Shown: one piece after another, positions 1 through 6,946 of the stretch
Position numbering within the stretch: position 1 is the stretch's first letter
How the letters are laid out: every line of letters starts with the position of its first letter
Origin: RGIG5299 sp045542315
Lineage (GTDB): Bacteria > Bacillota > Clostridia > Oscillospirales > RGIG5299
DNA length: 29,660 bases
Reading direction: 5' to 3'
Assembly: GCA_045542315.1 (NCBI GenBank)
Contig: JAZQKU010000046.1
Location: forward strand, 1-29,660
Translations under genes and position numbers: made by a program
The notes under the pieces: generated by a model
What the model saw: only the letters and a program-made list of their open reading frames with translations
Told to the model about the DNA's origin: nothing
Databases searched by the model: none

Positions 1-1040
1 GGCTCTGGGGTTACGTAGGAATCAATGGGTGAGCCGAACTGAATTCCTCTGCAGAAGGAAAGGAGCTTTTCCTTCGATTTTAGCTCTATTACCTGAATGA
101 TGTCGTTTCTTTTTTCATCAAAGGCAGGATTTACGGCATAACCCATAAGGGTAAAAAGGGAAGATGCGAACATTGCGGTCTTGAGGCTTTCCTTGACGGT
201 ATGGGGGGCATAAAACAAACCTTTTAAAATGTTTCTGTTCTGACCAAAGGTGGCGCCTACCTCTTTGCCCATTCCGGGTGAAGTAAGACGGTAAGCGCAA
301 AGCTCAACAAGGTCACGCTTGCCTGCAATATAACCGCCGCTGTCGGCCATGCCGCCGCCTGCGTTTTTTATAAGCGAGCCGACTACGAGATCTACGCCGT
401 AATGTGTGGGCTCAACGGTTTCGCAGAATTCACCGTAGCAGTTGTCAACAATAACTATGCTTTCGGAAGAAACCGATTTAACAGTGTCAACTATTTCACC
501 GATCTCCTTGCATGAAAGGGTAGGACGGTTGAAATAACCTTTGGAGCGCTGAATAAATATAACTTTTATCTTTTCACTTTTCAAAACGTCTTTAATCGTA
601 TTTAAATCGGCTTTTCCGTCCTTGAAATCAGCTTGACGGTATGAAACCCCGAATTCAGCCAAAGAGCCCTTGGATGGAACTATGCCGATTACTTCATCAA
701 GTGTGTCGTAGGGCTTTCCCGTGACTGAAAAGAGAATGTCGCCCGGACGCAAAACCCCGAAAAGCGCAGTAGCCAAGGTGTGGGTGCCCGAAACAAAGTT
801 GTTTCGGACAAGTGCATCCTCAGCACCGAAAATTTCGGCGAATATCTCGTCAATAACGTCACGGCCTCTGTCGTTGTAGCCGTAACCGGTTGTTGCAAAA
901 AAATGAGATTCCGAAAGCTTTGCATTTTTAAATGCGTCCATAACGCGCTTTTGATTTATGAAAGCGGTATTGTCTATTTCTTTAAAAAGAGGAAGCAAAC
1001 GCTCCTCTGCTTTGATTGCAAGATCATTCAAATCGGTCAT
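1..1040 (-). CDS. Aluminium-resistance / methionine gamma-lyase-like PLP enzyme (3' end off window)
   Basis: The minus-strand frame is open from an ATG at 1040 to the window edge, so about 346 N-terminal residues are visible and the C-terminus is missing. The translation has the fold-type I PLP-enzyme layout of the YnbB/aluminium-resistance family (Pfam Met_gamma_lyase-like). An N-terminal helix leads into the glycine-rich ATTGYGYNDRGRD segment, then a VSGTHT motif, a VDNCYGEF strand carrying the cofactor-binding Asp, and SLIKNAGGG, whose Lys is the expected Schiff-base residue. The family is probably a cytosolic C-S lyase, but the substrate is not well established. A -10 TAAAAT at 1070-1075 and a -35 TTGTAA at 1093-1098 (17-bp spacing, minus strand) suit it as the promoter. 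It diverges from the protease gene to its right. Confidence 0.88.
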   Translation of the reverse strand, partial: MTDLNDLAIKAEERLLPLFKEIDNTAFINQKRVMDAFKNAKLSESHFFATTGYGYNDRGRDVIDEIFAEIFGAEDALVRNNFVSGTHTLATALFGVLRPGDILFSVTGKPYDTLDEVIGIVPSKGSLAEFGVSYRQADFKDGKADLNTIKDVLKSEKIKVIFIQRSKGYFNRPTLSCKEIGEIVDTVKSVSSESIVIVDNCYGEFCETVEPTHYGVDLVVGSLIKNAGGGMADSGGYIAGKRDLVELCAYRLTSPGMGKEVGATFGQNRNILKGLFYAPHTVKESLKTAMFASSLFTLMGYAVNPAFDEKRNDIIQVIELKSKEKLLSFCRGIQFGSPIDSYVTPE

Positions 1041-1069
1041 AATTTCATCCCTAAAAAGTAATATATTAT

Positions 1070-1098
1070 ATTTTACCATAAATAAATAATATTTACAA
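1070..1098 (-). promoter_or_regulatory. Sigma-A-type promoter of the PLP enzyme gene
   Basis: Read on the minus strand, TTGTAA (1093-1098) and TAAAAT (1070-1075) are separated by 17 bp and lie about 30 bp upstream of the ATG. Confidence 0.55.
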
Positions 1099-1173
1099 GC
1101 ATAAATAAACAACGATAACGGCATTTTCGCATTATTTGAAGTTTTTTATCAAATTTTTATCACATAGCAGGGT

Positions 1174-1193
1174 TATAATATGAAAAAAGGAGG
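1174..1193 (+). promoter_or_regulatory. -10 box and start-deciding ribosome binding site of the HtrA gene
   Basis: TATAAT lies at 1174-1179 and AAAGGAGG at 1186-1193. Transcription from this -10 would begin near the SD, which excludes the ATG at 1180 and favours GTG at 1201. The -35 region is poor. Confidence 0.5.
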
Positions 1194-1200
1194 AATGACT

Positions 1201-2409
1201 GTGGAAAACAATGATTATGAAATTAAAAACAATATACTCAGCGATGAGACCGAAGAGAAGCCGTCTAAAGAAAAGGATAAAACCAAAAGGGTGCCAATAG
1301 CCGTCGTTGCAGTCTGTCTTGCGCTGTGTATTGCCTTTTCGGGAGCGATAGGATATATCGGAGGGGTAATTGCCGGAAATCTGAATTCGCTTGAGAATGA
1401 AGAAGGTGGCACAAGCGGCCCGTCGTCCGAACCAAGCAGTGAGGTAACAAGTCTCTATACTGATTCGACGGGTAACGAAGCGTCGGGTCTTTCGATAGCC
1501 GACGTAGCTGAAAAGACGGCAGATAGCGTTGTGGTTATAATTACCGAAACACTTACCAACGACGCGTGGTACGGAAACTACGTTGAAAGCGGCGCGGGTA
1601 GCGGAGTTATTATTGAAGAGTCGGGATATATCGTAACCTGTCATCACGTTATAGAGGACGCAACCACGGTGAACGTCACCTTGAATAACGGAGAACAGTA
1701 CGTTGCGGAGGTAGTCGGAAGCGATGAGAAGACAGATATAGCACTTTTGAAAATCGAGGCGAGCGGTCTTACCGTTGCAGTACTCGGAAATTCGGATGAA
1801 ATAAGGGTAGGGGAAACGGCTATAGTAATAGGAAATCCCTTGGGAACTCTCGGCGGAAGCGTAACAAACGGAATTATAAGTGCACGCGAAAGAAAGGTAA
1901 CGATAGATAACCGTAAAATGACCCTGATTCAGACGAATGCCGATATAAACCCCGGAAATTCCGGCGGGGCGCTCTTTGATGACGCCGGAATACTTATGGG
2001 TATCGTAAACGCTAAAAACGTAAATACGTCGGTTGAGGGAATAGGCTTTGCAATACCTGTAAACGTGGTAAAAACTATTATAAGCGACTTGTATAATTAC
2101 GGTTACGTAAAGGGCCGCGCATCACTCGGACTTTCTCTGGTTGAGATAAGCGACTCTGTTACGGCATTGCGTTACGGCGTGCGGTATCTCGGAGTTTACA
2201 TTCTTAACGACAACGGAAATTTCAAGGCAGGTGACCTTATAATTTCGATAGACGGAAACGAAAACGTTTCAACTCTTTCCGAGCTTTCGGGACTTCTTGA
2301 TGAATTCACGATTGGAGACGAGGTTGAAATTAAAGTGTACAGAAACAAAAAATATGAAACCATAAAGCTTAAGCTTGTGGAAGATAAAAACATATCTGCA
2401 TTTGAATAA
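1201..2409 (+). CDS. Membrane-anchored HtrA/DegP-type serine protease with PDZ domain
   Basis: This is a surface quality-control protease of the trypsin-like S1C (HtrA/DegP) family, about 402 residues. A charged cytoplasmic N-terminus (1-30) precedes one membrane segment (about 31-58), a Ser/Glu-rich linker, the protease domain (about 97-300) and a C-terminal PDZ domain (about 308-395). The catalytic triad is visible as His149 (CHHVIED), Asp179 (KTDIALLK) and Ser254 (NPGNSGG). I chose the GTG start at 1201. An upstream in-frame ATG at 1180 begins inside what would be the Shine-Dalgarno run (AAAGGAGG, 1186-1193) and abuts a TATAAT at 1174-1179, so it is probably not transcribed. From 1201 the SD spacing is 7 bp. 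The ATG at 1195 is too close to the SD. The family identity is secure; the exact start is an inference. Confidence 0.93.
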   Translation: MENNDYEIKNNILSDETEEKPSKEKDKTKRVPIAVVAVCLALCIAFSGAIGYIGGVIAGNLNSLENEEGGTSGPSSEPSSEVTSLYTDSTGNEASGLSIADVAEKTADSVVVIITETLTNDAWYGNYVESGAGSGVIIEESGYIVTCHHVIEDATTVNVTLNNGEQYVAEVVGSDEKTDIALLKIEASGLTVAVLGNSDEIRVGETAIVIGNPLGTLGGSVTNGIISARERKVTIDNRKMTLIQTNADINPGNSGGALFDDAGILMGIVNAKNVNTSVEGIGFAIPVNVVKTIISDLYNYGYVKGRASLGLSLVEISDSVTALRYGVRYLGVYILNDNGNFKAGDLIISIDGNENVSTLSELSGLLDEFTIGDEVEIKVYRNKKYETIKLKLVEDKNISAFE

Positions 2410-2468
2410 CAAAAAAAGAGCCCTTCTCTCTGCATTCTTAGCGGAGAAATGGCAGGCACATAAAATTT

Positions 2469-2508
2469 CGGCAGAGAACTTGTTTTCTCTGCCGATTTGT
2501 GATATAAT
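2469..2508 (+). promoter_or_regulatory. Promoter with an overlapping 9-bp inverted repeat, upstream of the orphan gene
   Basis: A perfect inverted repeat (CGGCAGAGA 2469-2477, TCTCTGCCG 2486-2494, 8-nt loop) overlaps a -35-like TTGTTT (2480-2485), which is 17 bp from TATAAT at 2503-2508. It could be an operator for the gene at 2661, a weak terminator for the protease gene (no clear T-run follows), or both. Confidence 0.4.
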
Positions 2509-2519
2509 GAAGGTAACCA

Positions 2520-2610
2520 AAAAGCCTCCCTCCGAGAGGGAGCCTAAATACGCCACAGCGCTTCCTTAGGGGTTAGGGATTGCCCGAAGCCTTTGTAAGA
2601 CAAAGGCGAA
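2520..2610. repeat. Repeat-like element with two small hairpins
   Basis: This intergenic stretch contains a CTCCCT/AGGGAG hairpin (2526-2531 with 2537-2542) and a second hairpin, GCCTTTG/CAAAGGC (2589-2595 with 2601-2607). From memory, its composition resembles the short palindromic dispersed repeats (GCCTCCCTC...GAGGGAG) common in gut Clostridia. Only one copy is in the window, so repeat status is an inference. Confidence 0.35.
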
Positions 2611-2660
2611 ACTGGCGATACAACGGAACGAATAAAAAGAATTTGATGGAGGTGTCTAGT

Positions 2661-3338
2661 ATGCTTTTCAAACATCCATTTTTGAATCTTAATATGGGCC
2701 TTGTTAAAGAGAATTTTGTGATTGCTAAAAAAGATGACAAAAATTTTTGGGAAGCAAGAGGTTTCAAGAAAATTCGTAAATATCCCATATTCAGATACAA
2801 GCCTAATTCTTCTGAAATTATTATGTTGGGCGTTCCGTTGAGTATTGAAGCATTTGGAAATGAAGTGCTGAAAAATAGCCACATTGTTGATGTATGTACT
2901 TACTGCGGTACTTATGGAATGGGCGGTCCCGGCTTTTTCGGGCTGAAATTGCAGGGAGAATATGGCACAAGGTGGTTGACTTATTGTATATGGTCAGCAG
3001 GCGAGCATATTTTGTTTGACGATCATGTTTTGGAATGCCATCCGGATCATGCAGAAAAATATGCTCCGTTAATCGTATTTGACGATTACGCAAACAGCCT
3101 TTCAAAGTTTAAAGAATTGCTGTCCGATATGACAATCAAAGAGGTGGCATTATCACAAGAAAGCATCGAAATTATGCTTGTTGACAGCTATGACAAATTT
3201 CATTACATAAAGTCCTATAAAAGCTCGGATCAATTCCCCGAACAGGGCGGTACGGGCAAGAAACGAAATTCCTTTGAAGACGGAAAAATGAGCGATTATT
3301 GGCTTGTCACTTACGACGAAACGCATCTGAAAGTATAA
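2661..3338 (+). CDS. Hypothetical protein, orphan gene between repeat elements
   Basis: I do not recognise this 225-residue protein. The ATG at 2661 has a TGGAGGTG Shine-Dalgarno about 7 bp upstream, so I prefer it to upstream in-frame starts. No signal peptide or membrane segment is evident. The centre is unusual: a CTYCGTYGMGGPGFFG segment (about residues 79-94) is followed by TYCIW and by a His/Asp-rich run (HILFDDHVLECHPDHAEKY), which could bind metal or nucleotide. Leucine codons here are mostly TTG, CTG and TTA, whereas neighbouring genes overwhelmingly use CTT, which hints at later acquisition. It is monocistronic, with its own promoter-like sequence near 2480-2508 and a strong terminator just after the stop. 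Function is unknown. Confidence 0.75.
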   Translation: MLFKHPFLNLNMGLVKENFVIAKKDDKNFWEARGFKKIRKYPIFRYKPNSSEIIMLGVPLSIEAFGNEVLKNSHIVDVCTYCGTYGMGGPGFFGLKLQGEYGTRWLTYCIWSAGEHILFDDHVLECHPDHAEKYAPLIVFDDYANSLSKFKELLSDMTIKEVALSQESIEIMLVDSYDKFHYIKSYKSSDQFPEQGGTGKKRNSFEDGKMSDYWLVTYDETHLKV

Positions 3339-3377
3339 AAACAAGATATGTTCCAAATTATATTAGAGAACAAACAG

Positions 3378-3417
3378 CCCCGACAGACGTTTTAAAAAAT
3401 CTGTCGGGGTTATCTCT
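3378..3417 (+). terminator. Rho-independent terminator of the orphan gene
   Basis: Ten-base perfect arms CCCCGACAGA (3378-3387) and TCTGTCGGGG (3400-3409) are followed by a T-rich tail. It lies 40 bp after the stop at 3338. Confidence 0.8.
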
Positions 3418-3442
3418 TTGTTTTCTGCGGATCAAATACTGC

Positions 3443-3508
3443 TTATCCGTAGGGGCGTTCTTTGAACACCTGCGGGCGAACATAGTTCGCCCCTACCGTG
3501 TGTTAGAT
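3443..3508. repeat. Dispersed palindromic repeat (GTAGGGGCG...CGCCCCTAC type)
   Basis: GTAGGGGCG (3449-3457) is mirrored by CGCCCCTAC (3488-3496). A nested hairpin GGGCGAA/TTCGCCC (3474-3480 with 3486-3492) lies inside, and TTATC/GATAA-like ends lie outside. From memory, this is the typical intergenic repeat family of gut Firmicutes. It fills most of the gene-free gap from 3339 to 3554, where I see no coding sequence. Confidence 0.6.
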
Positions 3509-3554
3509 AATTTCTCCGCTAATTTTGCACGCCCTTGTTGGGGCTCTTTTTTGT

Positions 3555-3869
3555 TTACGGCTTCCAAAGATAAACCGAAAGATCAACCGTGTTATCCTCT
3601 CTTACGTTAACGCCGTCTTTTTTTAAAAGCTCTGCCTGAGCGTTTATACCGCCGAAGACAAACGCTTTTGAAAGATTACCGTTTCTGTCAACAACACGGT
3701 AGCATTTTATGGATTCAGGGTCGGGATTTACGTGCAGGGCATAGCCCACAACGCGCGACCATCTCGGATTTCCGGCCATGGCAGCTACCTGACCGTAGGT
3801 TGCAACCTTTCCTTTCGGAATAGCCTTTACCACGTCATATATTTTTTCAAAAGTGTTAAATTTATTCAT
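3555..3869 (-). CDS. MGMT-family (alkyltransferase-like) DNA-binding protein
   Basis: The 104-residue protein matches the C-terminal DNA-binding/active-site domain of O6-alkylguanine-DNA alkyltransferases. It has the IPKGKVATYGQVAAMAG helix-turn-helix signature, the asparagine-hinge region (WSRVVGYALHVNP, with Arg39) and the active-site strand. The canonical PCHRV is replaced by KCYRVV: Cys56 remains, but the Pro and His are changed. Classical alkyltransferase-like proteins usually have Trp in place of Cys, so this is an intermediate form. It may bind alkylated bases and recruit repair, or keep weak transferase activity. I chose the ATG at 3869, which fits the domain. An upstream TTG at 3929 abuts the neighbouring stop codon. 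The gene is 3' of the toroid-like gene with little spacing, so the two are probably co-transcribed. Confidence 0.85.
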   Translation of the reverse strand: MNKFNTFEKIYDVVKAIPKGKVATYGQVAAMAGNPRWSRVVGYALHVNPDPESIKCYRVVDRNGNLSKAFVFGGINAQAELLKKDGVNVREDNTVDLSVYLWKP

Positions 3870-3925
3870 TTTTCGGCAAAATACTGCATAATTTCTGTTG
3901 ATAACTTTGTTAATAATGTTAAAAA

Positions 3926-4990
3926 TCAAGCTATACCGTCGTTTTCGGCATTATGACCTAAGCGATCCTTTTTTCCTTTATGCATAGCGTGAAATAAAAA
4001 TACGATAACAAAGATTACCACTACCGCGGCTACGGTTATTCCAACGGCAACCTTTGTAATATCTGTGAAATCTGGGATAATGAATCCTCTTCCTTCAACG
4101 AGCTTTCCAACACCGCTTTGTCCCTTATATTCCGAAGTAAGTGCGTGGAGTGCAACAGCCGTTAATTTCTCATCTATTTTACCCTCACTGTCGGTAAAAT
4201 ATCCGTCCTCGTGCTGACGCGCAAGCAAAGGATTTAAAATACCTTTCCAGAATTCACCCGTTATGTTGTCAACACCGTAATCGTTTGCGCAGGCTATTGC
4301 CATTGCCGCAATATCGGGACGGTATTCACCGTTGATCATTACCTCACCGTTTTCGTTTAAAAGTGTAAGAAAACGCTCTCTTACCGACAAATATGCGTCG
4401 CCTGCGATTCCGTCCTTGTTACGTGAAAGCACAGAGAGAATAAAGAAGGTGAGCTCATAATCAACTTCGGCTTCGCCGTTTTCCGCCCAGCCCGCAACGT
4501 CGGCAAGGCGTCTGTCTGTAAACGCCTTTGTTGCAGCTTCCTCATCGATTTCTGCGTTAACCGCAAAGAGAGCGGCAAGACATACGGCACTTTTGTAAAG
4601 AGTGTCGGAATAAAAGCCGTATTCTCTTTTTGATGCAATAATTATTTCGTAAGGGGTGAAATCTACGGCAAGATCCGTAAGCTTGATATTTGTTGCTGCT
4701 GCAAAAATTATAAGCTCCGCCGCAGTAAAAGCAGGATCCTCTGTGGCTTCGATTTCCGCTTTCGTAAGCTTGTGGCTTTCCACCGTGCTTTCATAATACT
4801 TTTCAGGCATCGGACAGTAAAGATAAGCAAGCGAAAGGGTCTCTAAAATGTTTTTTTCGGAGTCGGTATTGTTGTCGTAATACCTGACAAGTCCCAAAAC
4901 GGCATCACCCGAGGTGGCTGCGGCAATGGGGGAAACGGAAAAAACACAAATCAAAATCGCAGCAAAAAATACGGATAAAATTTTTCTCAT
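3926..4990 (-). CDS. Secreted, membrane-anchored protein with helical-toroid-like (prenyltransferase/cyclase) body
   Basis: This protein has 354 residues. A clear signal peptide (about 1-24, ending PIAAA) precedes an all-helical exported body, and a single C-terminal membrane segment (about 309-333) is followed by a short basic cytoplasmic tail. The body alternates short Ala/Leu-rich helices with segments such as RPDIAAMAIACAND and LARQHEDGYF. That pattern recalls the alpha/alpha-toroid repeats of squalene-cyclase/prenyltransferase-like surface proteins. I see no DXDD cyclase motif, so catalysis is doubtful. It probably faces outward from the membrane, perhaps binding a polymer or protein. 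The start is ATG 4990; the Shine-Dalgarno is weak. The domain assignment comes from the pattern only. Confidence 0.72.
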   Translation of the reverse strand: MRKILSVFFAAILICVFSVSPIAAATSGDAVLGLVRYYDNNTDSEKNILETLSLAYLYCPMPEKYYESTVESHKLTKAEIEATEDPAFTAAELIIFAAATNIKLTDLAVDFTPYEIIIASKREYGFYSDTLYKSAVCLAALFAVNAEIDEEAATKAFTDRRLADVAGWAENGEAEVDYELTFFILSVLSRNKDGIAGDAYLSVRERFLTLLNENGEVMINGEYRPDIAAMAIACANDYGVDNITGEFWKGILNPLLARQHEDGYFTDSEGKIDEKLTAVALHALTSEYKGQSGVGKLVEGRGFIIPDFTDITKVAVGITVAAVVVIFVIVFLFHAMHKGKKDRLGHNAENDGIA

Positions 4991-5016
4991 TAAATGAACA
5001 CATCCTAAAACTAAAT

Positions 5017-5039
5017 TCCCCTCACGAGAAGTGAGGGGA
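5017..5039 (-). terminator. Terminator downstream of the HPr-like gene
   Basis: TCCCCTCAC (5017-5025) and GTGAGGGGA (5031-5039) form a perfect 9-bp stem with a 5-nt loop. On the minus strand a moderately T-rich tail follows. It sits just after the stop at 5047. Confidence 0.65.
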
Positions 5040-5046
5040 TGCGTTT

Positions 5047-5277
5047 TTATTCAACGATGAACTGCTTGATTTCTTCGAGGAGAGCATCCTTGTCTGCTCC
5101 GTCGGAAACTCTTATTTCAATCTTTTTTGAAAGATCAAGACTGAAGATACCCATGATCGACTTGGCATCGACAATGTATCTGCCGGAGATAAGGTCAACG
5201 TCACAGCCGTACTTTGAGACGATTGTTACAAAAGATTTTACATCATTGATAGAATTTAACAAAATAAATGTTGACAT
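5047..5277 (-). CDS. HPr-like protein lacking the phosphorylatable histidine
   Basis: The 76-residue protein aligns with HPr of the phosphotransferase system. The region around regulatory Ser46 is conserved (DAKSIMGIFSLDL, Ser40 here), and the second half matches the last strand and helix. The loop that should hold the His15 catalytic site (GLHARP) is instead NSINDVK, so it cannot accept phosphate from enzyme I. It therefore resembles Crh-type regulatory paralogues, which act through seryl phosphorylation by HPr kinase and CcpA. A regulatory role in carbon catabolite control is an inference. The gene is monocistronic, with a good SD (AAGGAGAG) before ATG 5277, its own promoter and its own terminator. 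It diverges from mtaB. Confidence 0.87.
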   Translation of the reverse strand: MSTFILLNSINDVKSFVTIVSKYGCDVDLISGRYIVDAKSIMGIFSLDLSKKIEIRVSDGADKDALLEEIKQFIVE

Positions 5278-5311
5278 AATTGGTTTCTCTCCTTAAAATA
5301 TTATTGTATAT

Positions 5312-5339
5312 ATTTTATCAGCATTTTTCGCTTAAGTCA
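5312..5339 (-). promoter_or_regulatory. Promoter of the HPr-like gene
   Basis: On the minus strand, TTGACT (complement of 5334-5339) and TAAAAT are separated by about 17 bp, roughly 40 bp upstream of the ATG. Confidence 0.6.
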
Positions 5340-5369
5340 AGTTTTTTGTAAAGAGAGCGCGATTATTTA

Positions 5370-6665
5370 ATGAAATTTTACATTTACACCTTGGGTTGCA
5401 AGGTAAATCAATATGAGTCTGAGGCAATTTCGGAAAAATTCCAGTCAAACGGATACTGTCTTGCCGAAAATTCCAAGGAGGCGGATATTATTATCGTAAA
5501 CTCCTGCTCGGTAACGGCAGAAAGCGACCGCAAGGCACGTCAGGCGGTAAGACGCTTCCGTAAAAACGCAAATAATGCCGTTATCCTTCTTTGCGGCTGT
5601 TATCCCGAAGGAAACAGGGAAGAGGCAATGTGTCTTTCAGAGGCAGATATCGTTATGGGTAACGCAAATAAAAACGGTGTTTTCGAAAAGGTTATGAAAT
5701 TTATTTCCGATAAGGAAAGAAACGTTGATTTTGATGCTATCGGTAACGCAACTGAATTTGAAGAAATGACCGTCACCTCTGCAGGTAAAAAATTAAGAGC
5801 AGTGGTAAAAATAGAAGACGGCTGTAATTCCTTTTGCAGCTATTGCATCATTCCTTACGTTCGGGGCAGGGTGCGCTCAAAACCGGAATGCGAGGCGGTA
5901 AGAGAAATCAGAGCGCTTGTTGAGTCGGGGATCAAAGAGATAGTTCTTTCGGGAATACATCTTGACCGTTACGGCACGGAAACCAACGAAAGCGATCTAA
6001 CCTCTCTTCTCGAAAAGCTCAATGCAATTTCGGGAGAATTCCGAATAAGACTCAGCTCGCTTGACCCGGTTTATATAACCGAGGATACCGTAAAGCGCCT
6101 TTCGGTGCTTGATAAGCTTTGCAAGCATTTTCATCTTTCTCTTCAAAGCGGTAGTGATAAGATACTTAAGGCAATGAACAGAAAATATACCGCCGCTCAG
6201 TTTAAAAATGCTGTGGAGCTTATTAAAAAATACATGCCGTATTCATCTGTTACCACAGATATTATAACCGGATTTCCGGGCGAAACCGAGGAGGATTTTC
6301 AAAACAGTGTTGAAACGGTACGTTACTGCGGATTTCTGAAGGCGCATATTTTTCCCTATTCGGAACGTCCGGGTACGCGTGCCGCAAAAATGGATAACTC
6401 GGTTCCCAAATCGGTAAGAAACGAGAGGGCGATCAGGCTTATTAAAGAGGCTAACAAGGCTTCCGAAAAATATATCGAAGGATTTTTAAATAAAGAGGCG
6501 TCTGTCCTTGTTGAAGAGATAAAGGATGGCAAGGCGTACGGATACACAGAAAATTATATTTATCTTCAAATTGAAGACGAAAAATTAAAGGAAGGCGACG
6601 TTGTAAAGGCAATACCTTACGAAATTGATGAAAATTTTGTGAAAGCAACTCTTTGTAAATTTTAA
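5370..6665 (+). CDS. mtaB: tRNA t6A37 methylthiotransferase MtaB
   Basis: This radical-SAM methylthiotransferase converts t6A to ms2t6A at position 37 of tRNAs reading ANN codons. At 431 residues it is full length. The N-terminal UPF0004 domain shows the cluster cysteines Cys10, Cys46 and about Cys77. The radical-SAM CxxxCxxC is at Cys152, Cys156 and Cys159 (CNSFCSYC). The central TIM barrel contains LSSLDP, LQSGSD and TDIITGFPGE, and a C-terminal TRAM-like domain follows. MtaB is favoured over MiaB or RimO by the opening FYIYTLGCKVNQYES and by the absence of extensions. The gene starts at ATG 5370 with only a weak SD and diverges from the HPr-like gene. The 3' gap holds the promoter of the next operon. 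Confidence 0.95.
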   Translation: MKFYIYTLGCKVNQYESEAISEKFQSNGYCLAENSKEADIIIVNSCSVTAESDRKARQAVRRFRKNANNAVILLCGCYPEGNREEAMCLSEADIVMGNANKNGVFEKVMKFISDKERNVDFDAIGNATEFEEMTVTSAGKKLRAVVKIEDGCNSFCSYCIIPYVRGRVRSKPECEAVREIRALVESGIKEIVLSGIHLDRYGTETNESDLTSLLEKLNAISGEFRIRLSSLDPVYITEDTVKRLSVLDKLCKHFHLSLQSGSDKILKAMNRKYTAAQFKNAVELIKKYMPYSSVTTDIITGFPGETEEDFQNSVETVRYCGFLKAHIFPYSERPGTRAAKMDNSVPKSVRNERAIRLIKEANKASEKYIEGFLNKEASVLVEEIKDGKAYGYTENYIYLQIEDEKLKEGDVVKAIPYEIDENFVKATLCKF

Positions 6666-6668
6666 CTG

Positions 6669-6697
6669 TTGCATATAATAAAAAAATATTATATAAT
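6669..6697 (+). promoter_or_regulatory. Promoter upstream of the small ORF-mazF pair
   Basis: TTGCAT (6669-6674) and TATAAT (6692-6697) are separated by 17 bp, about 60 bp before the small ORF. Confidence 0.6.
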
Positions 6698-6757
6698 ATA
6701 ATTATCCTTTCACAAAACTCAAAACGGTAAAATAAACTGTAATAGGAGGAAAGAGCT

Positions 6758-6946
6758 ATGAAAAAATTTTCGGTTAATTATTTTTCTATGATTAAAGGCT
6801 ACCGTATTATGGCAAAAATAAACTCGGAGAAATCGGAAGAAGCCGCACATGCTTGCTCCGAGGCTCTTTCAACTTGTGAAAACAGTTTTACGGAGAGTGA
6901 AGGGATTGACAGTAAAAAGAGGAGACATATTTTACGCCGATCTTAG
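6758..6946 (+). CDS. Small protein overlapping mazF; candidate antitoxin
   Basis: This 62-residue ORF begins at ATG 6758 behind a very good Shine-Dalgarno (TAGGAGGAAAGAG), the best in this operon. It overlaps the toxin's N-terminus by about 40 bp in a different frame. The sequence is unlike the known MazE (AbrB-fold) or ribbon-helix-helix antitoxins I can recall. It has a basic, aromatic start (KKFSVNYFSMIKGY), a Glu/Ser/Ala-rich middle and a basic end (KKRRHILRRS). By position, immediately upstream of mazF and apparently translationally coupled to it, it is the natural candidate for the cognate antitoxin. It might instead be only a leader peptide that feeds ribosomes to mazF. That it is translated is likely; its function is an inference. 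Confidence 0.55.
   Translation: MKKFSVNYFSMIKGYRIMAKINSEKSEEAAHACSEALSTCENSFTESEGIDSKKRRHILRRS

Noticed and set aside
118..300. Minus-strand ORF of 60 residues
   Set aside because: It lies in another frame of the PLP-enzyme gene, which is clearly coding on the same strand through the window edge.
1132..1647. 171-residue minus-strand ORF
   Set aside because: Antisense to the HtrA gene, with no family resemblance and no ribosome binding site.
3299..3610. A 103-residue plus-strand ORF
   Set aside because: It runs across a terminator and a palindromic repeat, lacks a Shine-Dalgarno and overlaps the alkyltransferase-like gene; composition is not coding.
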